From the NCBI RefSeq assembly GCF_000148995.1, contig NZ_GL538353.1, forward strand, positions 62,001-126,000: a stretch of DNA of 64,000 nt, read 5' to 3'. Source of the stretch: Listeria grayi DSM 20601 (GTDB taxonomy: Bacteria > Bacillota > Bacilli > Lactobacillales > Listeriaceae). The position numbers and the translations under genes are program-made. Of this stretch, positions 44,501-52,593 are shown one piece after another. Position 1 is the first letter of the stretch, and every line of letters starts with the position of its first letter. The notes under the pieces are model-generated. The model saw only the letters and a program-made list of their open reading frames with translations. It was not told where the DNA came from and ran no database searches.

Positions 44501-45435
44501 GAGGTGTCATCCATGAAATGCGGGAAGCTAGAGAAGTGAAATTAGGGCAATACGGGCATAGCAATCAGCCGTCACATCATATTTTGTATATGTATGCCTT
44601 CTCTAGCGAACCTTGGAAAACACAAAAATATGTACGTGATATCTTGGCAAGAACTTACGTAGGATCTGATTTTGGTCAAGGGTATATCGGGGATGAAGAT
44701 AACGGCGAACAATCCGCTTGGCAGATTCTTTCCTCCATGGGATTATATCCGCTCACACTATCAAGCAACCAATTTGTATTGGGATCACCGTTATTCAAAT
44801 CGGCATCTATCAAACTTCCAAATGGCAAAACGTTGACCGTAGACGCACCAAACAACAGTGATAAAAATGTGTATGTCGATAAAGTTACTTTCAATGGCAA
44901 GAGAATAACAAGCTTAGCGATCGATTACAAAACGATCATGAAAGGCGGTACGTTGAAATTCAATATGTCGGCGAAACCAAATAAAAAACGAGGTACTGCC
45001 GCAAAAGACAAACCCATGTCACTGACTAAAAGCGGTAAGACACCAACTGTAAAAACAGATGTCTTAGACCACAGCTCTGCGGTCAAATCTACAATCGATA
45101 ATTATCAAGAGCTGATCGACAACAACAGTAAAACAAGCGTACAGATCGATAATAAAAATGAGTTGACTGTTTCGTTCAATAAAGCGAAAAAAGTAAAATT
45201 GCTTACATTGACCAACACGAAAACAAAGACTACTTTCAAAACGATCAAAGTCTTGGGTTCGCAAAATGGCAAGAAATGGCAAAAAGTATCCACGATCAAG
45301 CAACTTGATTTTAACTATGATTATTTCACGAAACCATTCTTGATAAACCCGAATAGCCGCAAATTCAAGCATTATAAGCTCGTATTTTCTGGCAGCGGGG
45401 AATTAGGCGAAGTAGAACTGCTGGGTAATAATTAA
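41584..45435 (+). CDS. secreted GH92 family alpha-mannosidase with terminal carbohydrate-binding-like domains
   Basis: The 1283-residue protein has a signal peptide (positive MTMKK start, hydrophobic core to about residue 22, probable cleavage after GHAA near 31). It then has an F5/8-type-C-like domain (about 75-215), a second beta-sandwich region (about 230-400), the GH92 domain (about 405-1130) and a C-terminal F5/8-type-C-like domain (about 1150-1283). GH92 landmarks are WDTYRTTWPAY, GGTNSMVGTNSD, YTETDAY, GHSNQPSHH and GDEDNGEQSAW. GH92 enzymes are Ca-dependent inverting exo-alpha-mannosidases acting on N-glycans or yeast mannan (established knowledge). There is no LPXTG or membrane anchor. 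It has its own cre-controlled promoter directly after the mannoside operon and probably supplies mannosides to it. Confidence 0.9.
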   Translation: MTMKKLVFYMIVVICAIGTATGMNAKTGHAAKNNQLFYTSFEDGTETNFVQDELNQKKAARNVTSTFTPVIHGDITNTVVNDQITGSKDFNEQEIKANLFDDSVSTKFLTNENNGKNVWVAFPLKEAKEVKVYALASANDEPGRDLKSWKLLGSNDSENWQTIDERKDQSFSERGMWKKYPIASSEKYKFYKLAVSENNGASMTQLAELRLGTGDKKDDPTSSAQMSSQISTGPKDALNQLKNKGWTGDKAAVVKGSIAKGGDAYSYNNIVNDVNIKVSKNTRLQYKVMPTSESGSYDSHYDYDYTPMYAAVDLEFADGTYLSDLKGKSEDGVIVSPQEQGESKTLLYNQWSQITVDLGKVANGKTVKRVLLAYHNPNAKKGKQFADYFDDIKLTNEKPAQPMQKVDYVNTLRGTNNNTNFSRGLTLPATTVPNGFNFWSPATNYNDNNNYEYQLNSDKKFQYMTVSHEPSYWVGDRGTWQFMVNTSIDSQKVTSGADIDHGKYASAFSHEQEIAKPQLYQISFPDKSNAAGATMKLTPTMHGAVTTFTFDKAAPHKNVVFDSARGDGKLTYHTEDQSFEAATKHSSNGMKTMYVYGKFDTPFSVAKVENSKQGIVSFDDEKTNQVEMKVATSFVSLAQAKHNYQLELEKNTFAQAQKQAEKDWNAILDRVSVKGATGNQLTTLYSNMYRLYMYPNLYSENAGTAAKEKWVYSSPYEGTDDKPVIKTGKLYANNGFWDTYRTTWPAYSLLSTSKKEAELVDGLVQHYRDQGWVPRWIAPGGTNSMVGTNSDIIFADAMMKNISMDKEAAYQSALKNASAFSDDLVNGGRKDLNQSAFLGYVPSEEDSFGLSWSMEGYINDLGLYKMAKKLGHKDEAAYYKNRALGYTEMFYSGNGVENKWFKGRKANGSWTTKASDFSPIDWSRDYTETDAYNMAVSVPQDGNGLAALYGGPKKLTEKIDSIVNTPGDFTTSGGVIHEMREAREVKLGQYGHSNQPSHHILYMYAFSSEPWKTQKYVRDILARTYVGSDFGQGYIGDEDNGEQSAWQILSSMGLYPLTLSSNQFVLGSPLFKSASIKLPNGKTLTVDAPNNSDKNVYVDKVTFNGKRITSLAIDYKTIMKGGTLKFNMSAKPNKKRGTAAKDKPMSLTKSGKTPTVKTDVLDHSSAVKSTIDNYQELIDNNSKTSVQIDNKNELTVSFNKAKKVKLLTLTNTKTKTTFKTIKVLGSQNGKKWQKVSTIKQLDFNYDYFTKPFLINPNSRKFKHYKLVFSGSGELGEVELLGNN

Positions 45436-45458
45436 AGAAAATTTATAAGGTTCCATAA

Positions 45459-45510
45459 AAAAGCAGAAAAGGAAAATCGTAAACGGCGATTTTCCTTTTC
45501 TGCTTTTGCT
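45459..45510. terminator. long terminator after GH92 gene
   Basis: A 21-bp near-perfect stem: AAAAGCAGAAAAGGAAAATCG pairing with its complement at 45487-45507, loop TAAACGG. It can function on both strands. Confidence 0.88.
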
Positions 45511-45554
45511 TTACGACCAAACAATACTTTCCTACCCCGAGGAAAAAAGTAAAT

Positions 45555-45583
45555 TTGTAAGCGCTATCTATGCATCCTATAAT
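45555..45583 (+). promoter_or_regulatory. promoter with cre-like site for the lactose/cellobiose-type PTS operon
   Basis: TTGTAA (45555-45560), 17 bp, TATAAT (45578-45583). The cre-like TGTAAGCGCTATCT (45556-45569, 13/14) overlaps the -35. Confidence 0.7.
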
Positions 45584-45615
45584 AAATGTATAAATAAAAG
45601 AAAGTGGTGAAGACA

Positions 45616-45921
45616 ATGAAAAACATTTTACTGATTTGTGGTTCAGGCGCTTCAAGTGGTTTTATGGCGGCATCGATTCGGAAGGCTGCGAAGAAGAGAG
45701 GGGAAACGATCTCGGTAAAGGCGGCGAGTGAATCGCAGCTGGATGAACGAATCAATGAGATCGACTATTTATTGATCGGTCCGCATTTATCATACATGCT
45801 AGATGATTTGACAGAACAAGTGAAAGACAAGCATGTAAAAGCGGCTGTTATCCCTCAAAATATTTATGGCTCGCTGAACGGAGAGAAAGCGCTAGATCTA
45901 GTTTTGAGTTTGGAGGACTAA
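45616..45921 (+). CDS. PTS lactose/cellobiose-type EIIB component
   Basis: The 101-residue EIIB has the phosphorylatable Cys in ILLICGSGASSGFMA (residue 8-9) and the family fold ending VLSLED. It accepts phosphate from the EIIA encoded two genes downstream and passes it to the sugar at EIIC. ATG 45616 fits the family N-terminus better than GTG 45604/45607, although the ribosome site AAAGTGGTGAAG is weak. It is the first gene of the EIIB-EIIC-EIIA-GH1 operon. Confidence 0.92.
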   Translation: MKNILLICGSGASSGFMAASIRKAAKKRGETISVKAASESQLDERINEIDYLLIGPHLSYMLDDLTEQVKDKHVKAAVIPQNIYGSLNGEKALDLVLSLED

Positions 45922-45925
45922 TAAA

Positions 45926-47194
45926 ATGAATAGAATAATGGATTTTATGACAAATACATTTGCCCCGAAAGTGAATAAGATCGTGAAAAATCCATGGATC
46001 TCTGCGATTCAGGATTCGATCATGGCGGCTTTGCCATTGGTGTTCGTGGGTTCACTGGTAACGGTCATCTCGCTGCTGCGGAATTTATTCCACTGGATGC
46101 CGGACTTTTCCATGATCAGTAATTTTTCATTTGGGATGTTTGGTCTGATCGTTGCTTTTATGATTCCTTACTATTTAATGGAGAAAAAGGGGCATAGTGG
46201 TCAAAAGTTGATCTCTGGTTCTACGGCAGTCGTCCTGTTTCTCATGCTGCTTTTCCCGACGGTTCAAGAATCGGGAGAAATCACGTTCATTCTTTCTCGT
46301 TTTGGAGCAACAGGAATGTTTTTAGCAATCATTACTGGATTATTTGTAGGTTTTGTTATGAATCTAGCGGCGAAAAGATCCTTGTTCGACGAAGATACGC
46401 CGATTCCGGATTTTGTAGTTGGCTGGTTCAATAGCCTGCTGCCGATCACTTTTATCTTGGTTGCAGGCTGGCTTGTAACCGTGCAGTTCCATATTGATTT
46501 CTTCAACGTCGTCTTACTGGTATTTAGTCCGTTAGCAAGCATCATCCAATCCTATCCGGGCTTTGTTTTATCGGTATTTATTCCCGTTTTTCTATATACA
46601 TTCGGGATCTCGGGCTGGGTAATGATGCCGGTCATCTATCCTGTTTATATGGCAGGACTGGCTGCTAATGCCGATGCTGTTGCTCATGGTGCGAAAGCAG
46701 TAAATATCGCTACTCAGGAAACCATCTACGCATTCTCGTCAATGGGCGGGATCGGAACGACTTTGGCACTATCTTTTATGATGCTGCTAATCAGTAGATC
46801 GGCGCAGTTGAAAGCGATCGGAAAGGCGGTATTTATACCGTCGATCTTCAATATCAATGAGCCATTAGTGTTTGGCGCACCGATCGCATTCAACCCGTAC
46901 TTGATGATCCCGATGTGGATCAACAGTCTACTTGTTCCATCCTTGGCATATCTTTCCATGTCGCTAGGATTGGTCAATATACCGACCCATTCCTTCTTGC
47001 TCTGGTATATGCCTTACCCGTTCACTTCCTACTTGGCAACGCAAGACTTTCGGGCAGTCATTGTGTGTATTGTTATTTTTGCCATCACATGGGTTATCTT
47101 CCTGCCGTTCTTTAAGGCATACGATAATTCTTTATTAAAACAAGAAGCAAAAGAAAATTTAGAAGAATCACAGCTAGAAGCGGCTTCTAATTGA
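45926..47194 (+). CDS. PTS lactose/cellobiose-type EIIC permease
   Basis: The 422-residue membrane protein has about ten membrane segments and the EIIC-Lac/Cel features KIVKNPWISAIQDSIMAALPLVFVGS at the N-terminus and SIFNINEPLVFGAPIAFNP near residue 305, with the conserved NEP loop. It transports a beta-glucoside with phosphorylation. Four bases separate it from EIIB. The substrate is not predictable from the sequence, but the partner GH1 enzyme is unusual (see findings). Confidence 0.93.
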   Translation: MNRIMDFMTNTFAPKVNKIVKNPWISAIQDSIMAALPLVFVGSLVTVISLLRNLFHWMPDFSMISNFSFGMFGLIVAFMIPYYLMEKKGHSGQKLISGSTAVVLFLMLLFPTVQESGEITFILSRFGATGMFLAIITGLFVGFVMNLAAKRSLFDEDTPIPDFVVGWFNSLLPITFILVAGWLVTVQFHIDFFNVVLLVFSPLASIIQSYPGFVLSVFIPVFLYTFGISGWVMMPVIYPVYMAGLAANADAVAHGAKAVNIATQETIYAFSSMGGIGTTLALSFMMLLISRSAQLKAIGKAVFIPSIFNINEPLVFGAPIAFNPYLMIPMWINSLLVPSLAYLSMSLGLVNIPTHSFLLWYMPYPFTSYLATQDFRAVIVCIVIFAITWVIFLPFFKAYDNSLLKQEAKENLEESQLEAASN

Positions 47195-47209
47195 TTTGGA
47201 GGATGTATT

Positions 47210-49017
<1,808 letters not shown>

Positions 49018-49032
49018 GGAAATAATAGGAGA

Positions 49033-49080
49033 GAGGATGATTGTCTGGAAAGCGCAAAACAATCATTCCTCTTTGCTTTA
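49033..49080 (+). terminator. hairpin between GH1 and the PRD regulator
   Basis: AGAGGATGATTGT / ACAATCATtCCTCT stem with a single bulge, then TTGCTTT. It probably ends or attenuates the PTS operon before the regulator gene. Confidence 0.65.
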
Positions 49081-49086
49081 GGGGCC

Positions 49087-51000
49087 ATGAATATGTTGAA
49101 TGAAAAGCAGAAAGATTTATTGACTTTTTTGGAAAAACATAAAGATAGCTGGATAACATCGAAGGAATTGGCGGCATACTGCGAATGTACAACGAGAACG
49201 ATCAGAAATCGAGTAGCTAGCATCAATGCGGAACTGCCGGGAAAAATCACGGCAAGTACGTATGGCTATCGGCTGAATACGGAAATAAAGGCAATTGGCG
49301 AACAACCACTACGAAATGATCGTAAGTCACGGATACTTCTCGAATTGTTGAAAAAATCAGCAGATGGGATCGATATTTACGAATTAGCCGATAATCTTTT
49401 TATTTCTGAATCTACCCTAAAAGCAGATATCCAGCAGATGAAAAAAGAATTTACGGCGAAGAATATCCAGATCATCTTTGAAAAGGATACTGTAAAGCTG
49501 GTCGGAACGGAGCGGGCAAAGAGACGTTATATGATCTCACTATTATATGACGAAAGCAATCTGCAGGAAAAACTGAAAGCAAGCATTCAGCAGATGATCG
49601 GTTATATTTCACTAGCTGCACTTCAAGAGATGATCCGTATGGTATTTGCGGGACACGAGATCCGTATCAATCAATACACATTGAATAATATCGTACTTCA
49701 TTATGCAATCAGCATTGAACGCATCCGTCAAGGGCACATCATTAAAAAGCAAACGGACAACCAAGATTTTCAAACAAAGAGAGAATACGAGCTGGCAAAG
49801 GAAATCGCAGATAAACTAGCAGAAGAATATGCCATTGATTTTTCAGAAGGGGAACTCGAACAGTTGGCGCTGCTTTTCATCGGGATTCAAAACGAAACCT
49901 CGGCAAACAGCAAGAACAAACAGTTAAAAGAAGTTGTGGATGAAAAAATCATTACGGCACTGCATGATGTATTGAAGCAAGTCAAAAAGACCTATTTGAT
50001 CGAACTCGGAGATGATCAGGAATTTTTCAATAAGCTGGCTATCCACGTGCAAAGTCTTTATCACCGTTCCAAATACGATACCTTCGCACGAAACAGCAGT
50101 TTACTGGATCTAAAAACGGCCTATCCGCTGATCTATGATATTTCCGTGTACATTTCTTCACTGATTCAAGAAAAGCTAGCTATCTGGTTCAACGAAGATG
50201 AGATCTCATTTATTGCTTTGCATATCGGTTCATTTTTAGGAACACAGAAAAATAGCATCGAACAAGCTTCTTTGTTGCTGGTCGCTAATGATTACCATGA
50301 TTTAAGCGAGAATATCGTGGCAAAACTGGAAAACACATTTGGCGAACAGATATTTATCAAGACAGCTAATGAAGCAGCTATCAAAGCTCAAAGTTATGAT
50401 ATGTTACTGACAACTGACCACAGCATCGCTGAACGATATGAACGGGCTATCTTTATCCAGCCGCTTCTACATCAAAATGATTTAAGAAAAATCGAAAAAA
50501 GAATCTATCAGATAAAAGAACAGAAACAAAAAGTTAAAATGCATCAATATATCGATCAATTTATTCCAGCCGAGTTGTATTTCAATCAGGTAGACCTTGC
50601 AGCAGCAACTCCAAAGGCGATCCGAAAGCAGATCAATCAGCGGTTGCTACACAATGGCTATGTCGGCGAGGATTTTCTGCAAAGTGTTGAAAAACGGGAA
50701 AGCATGTCTTCTACGGGGTTCCCTTCTGGCATCGCCATTCCACACGCTATCGAGATCAGTGCGGTGAAAAGCAGTGTAGCGGTCATGACATTGCAAGAAC
50801 CGGTCATGTGGGAAGCATATCCAGTCAAACTGATAGCGTTTGTGACGATCAGCAAAGATGAATCCAAAGTATTCAATGATTTTTTTGAACGATTCATTGA
50901 GATCGTTTCCGATGCAGTGAATACGAAACAATTGAGTACGTCGAGCAGTTATGCGGAATTTATCGGCAGGCTGAAAGGAATGGTGGATGCAGATGAATAA
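49087..51000 (+). CDS. PRD-domain transcriptional regulator with EIIA domain (BglG/LicR type)
   Basis: The 637-residue protein has two N-terminal helix-turn-helix domains (about 5-60 and 85-140), two PRD domains (about 170-280 and 290-395), a degenerate EIIB-like domain (about 400-480) and a C-terminal EIIA-Fru-like domain with His in GIAIPHAIE (about 558). The EIIB-like domain lacks the phosphorylatable Cys: the loop reads LLLVANDYHDLSENIV. It lies directly downstream of the EIIB-EIIC-EIIA-GH1 operon, which it presumably activates according to PTS phosphorylation state (family knowledge plus context). The start at ATG 49087 has a modest ribosome site (TAGGGGCC). Confidence 0.9.
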   Translation: MNMLNEKQKDLLTFLEKHKDSWITSKELAAYCECTTRTIRNRVASINAELPGKITASTYGYRLNTEIKAIGEQPLRNDRKSRILLELLKKSADGIDIYELADNLFISESTLKADIQQMKKEFTAKNIQIIFEKDTVKLVGTERAKRRYMISLLYDESNLQEKLKASIQQMIGYISLAALQEMIRMVFAGHEIRINQYTLNNIVLHYAISIERIRQGHIIKKQTDNQDFQTKREYELAKEIADKLAEEYAIDFSEGELEQLALLFIGIQNETSANSKNKQLKEVVDEKIITALHDVLKQVKKTYLIELGDDQEFFNKLAIHVQSLYHRSKYDTFARNSSLLDLKTAYPLIYDISVYISSLIQEKLAIWFNEDEISFIALHIGSFLGTQKNSIEQASLLLVANDYHDLSENIVAKLENTFGEQIFIKTANEAAIKAQSYDMLLTTDHSIAERYERAIFIQPLLHQNDLRKIEKRIYQIKEQKQKVKMHQYIDQFIPAELYFNQVDLAAATPKAIRKQINQRLLHNGYVGEDFLQSVEKRESMSSTGFPSGIAIPHAIEISAVKSSVAVMTLQEPVMWEAYPVKLIAFVTISKDESKVFNDFFERFIEIVSDAVNTKQLSTSSSYAEFIGRLKGMVDADE

Positions 51001-51010
51001 AAAGAAAAGA

Positions 51011-51051
51011 AAAAATGCCGCCGGGCTAGGAGTGCCGGTCGGCATTTTTTT
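51011..51051. terminator. bidirectional terminator between PRD regulator and queH
   Basis: AAAAAATGCCG...CGGCATTTTTT hairpin; the queH stop codon (51026-51028) lies inside its loop. Confidence 0.8.
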
Positions 51052-51760
51052 TGAGAAAAGCTGTTGCTTCTTTATTCACAGCTTTAAAATCAATATTTTG
51101 TTTCGCCGCCGCAAAAATACAGCCGCAATAGCATTGCCGGTAAACGTCATAAGCCTTGCACAACTCGATGGATCTTTGATAGCCATTATTTTTTTTGAAA
51201 TCGCTTGGCAGATAGCGAGTTTGGAAAAATTGTTGGATCTCAATACCGATCTCGTTGATGACTTGGCTATTTTTCTTTGGTGAAAGGGTAAGGGCACTGC
51301 CAAAATAGTCATACCCGAGTTCCTCGGCTTTTCGCGCGACGATATCCAACCGCATATGAAAACAAGCAGAACAGCGCTTGCCGCCCTCAGGTTCATTTTC
51401 TAACTGGAGCTTTTTGACTTCACGAATAAATACATTGGGTTCATAAGGAGCACTTAAAAAAGCGACCTCTGTCTGATTTTTCGCATTGAAAGCCTCGATA
51501 AACTGCTCCTGCACTAATTTCCGCCGTTCATATTCACTGCGCGGATGAATATTCGAATTTGCAAAATAAACCGTGATATCAGCAAATCGAGTGAGATATT
51601 CTAATGAATAAGTACTACAAGGCGCACAACAGCTATGTAGCAGAATCCGCGGACGCACTTCATTCTTCGCCCAATTTTGGATCATTCGTTGCAGAACTTT
51701 ATCATAATTCACTTTTTGACCGTCGTTCATTCTGGTTAAGATTTCTTCACTATCGAACAT
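51026..51760 (-). CDS. queH: epoxyqueuosine reductase QueH
   Basis: The 244-residue protein (DUF208 family) has the paired cysteines HSCCAPCST near residue 43 and RCSACF near 131, plus CYCGC near 210. These hold a [4Fe-4S] cluster and a nearby iron. QueH carries out the last step of queuosine synthesis, reducing epoxyqueuosine in tRNA, and replaces QueG in many Firmicutes (established knowledge). It is monocistronic and convergent with the PRD regulator. GGAGTCCACC precedes the ATG. Confidence 0.93.
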   Translation of the reverse strand: MFDSEEILTRMNDGQKVNYDKVLQRMIQNWAKNEVRPRILLHSCCAPCSTYSLEYLTRFADITVYFANSNIHPRSEYERRKLVQEQFIEAFNAKNQTEVAFLSAPYEPNVFIREVKKLQLENEPEGGKRCSACFHMRLDIVARKAEELGYDYFGSALTLSPKKNSQVINEIGIEIQQFFQTRYLPSDFKKNNGYQRSIELCKAYDVYRQCYCGCIFAAAKQNIDFKAVNKEATAFLKKNADRHS

Positions 51761-51905
51761 GGATGGTGGACTCCTTTGATTAGATAGGTTTAGTTTAGCA
51801 TATGTGAATAGATAAGCAAACTGTAAAAAATGATTTTTAGGCTGGCATAATGCTATTATTAAAGGAATATCAGATTATATGTTAAAAGAGAGGGATAGGA
51901 AAGAA

Positions 51906-52448
51906 ATGCAGAAAAAGAGATATCATATCATTTTTGTTTTAGCAGTAATAGGACTATTATTCGGTTGTCAGAACGTTCCAGATGCTACTTCAAAAATAGA
52001 AAACAAACCAATCAGTAAAAAAACGGGTTATACATCAATAGAAGAATACGCAGCTAACATTGGTACAAACATGTCTACTGACAAGCCTAAAGTGAAAATC
52101 TACAACCAGCAAGTGGTCATTTCTTTTAAGGCAACTTTTAGCAGGGAATTAGAAAAGAAATTGCAGCATACCAAGAAGCCGTCTTACTATACAGTGCGTA
52201 GCAAAACAGATCAAACTAACTTAGACCGGTTGATCGATAAAAATAAGTTGCCTCTATTTCGGAACGATCTTAAAACACTTGCTAAAGGGGGAAATTATCA
52301 ATATAAAATAGTTCTTCCCCTCAAAAAGCAACCTTCTGCAAAAGAGAAGCAAATTTTGATGGATGGCGGGAATTATGAGTTTCTCTTTCTAAATGAACAT
52401 AAAAAGGTCGTTAATGTGATGGATTTCTTAGATATTGGGTTACCGTAA
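51906..52448 (+). CDS. lipoprotein of unknown function
   Basis: The 180-residue protein begins MQKKRYHIIFVLAVIGLLFGC, a lipoprotein signal peptide with the lipobox LLFGC (Cys at residue 21). The mature part is basic and contains two similar-looking segments rich in Lys and beta-strand prediction (KVKIYNQQVVISFKATF and YQYKIVLPLKKQ). I do not recognise the family. It is anchored on the outer face of the membrane. ATG 51906 has AGGGATAGGAAAG upstream; the in-frame ATG at 51879 has none. It is a lone gene between queH and manR, with no clear partner. Confidence 0.78.
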   Translation: MQKKRYHIIFVLAVIGLLFGCQNVPDATSKIENKPISKKTGYTSIEEYAANIGTNMSTDKPKVKIYNQQVVISFKATFSRELEKKLQHTKKPSYYTVRSKTDQTNLDRLIDKNKLPLFRNDLKTLAKGGNYQYKIVLPLKKQPSAKEKQILMDGGNYEFLFLNEHKKVVNVMDFLDIGLP

Positions 52449-52593
52449 GCGACCTTCGCTAGGACCGTTATTGTCTAGCAGACATGATAAAAAGGTTCAA
52501 AAAACCCACTTATTATGGTAGGATATAAGGGATATTAGACAAGTTCACCAATGAGGGAGAAGTTTAGTTGCTTTAGATGAAGGTGGGGGAAAG

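Noticed and set aside
44500-44600. Loss of the catalytic acid of GH92 through NEP-to-NQP
   Set aside because: By spacing to the GDEDNG motif, the general acid is more likely the Glu in YTETDAY, which is present, so inactivation is not claimed.
45443-45655. Minus-strand open frame between GH92 and the PTS operon
   Set aside because: It spans a terminator hairpin and a promoter and has no coding character.
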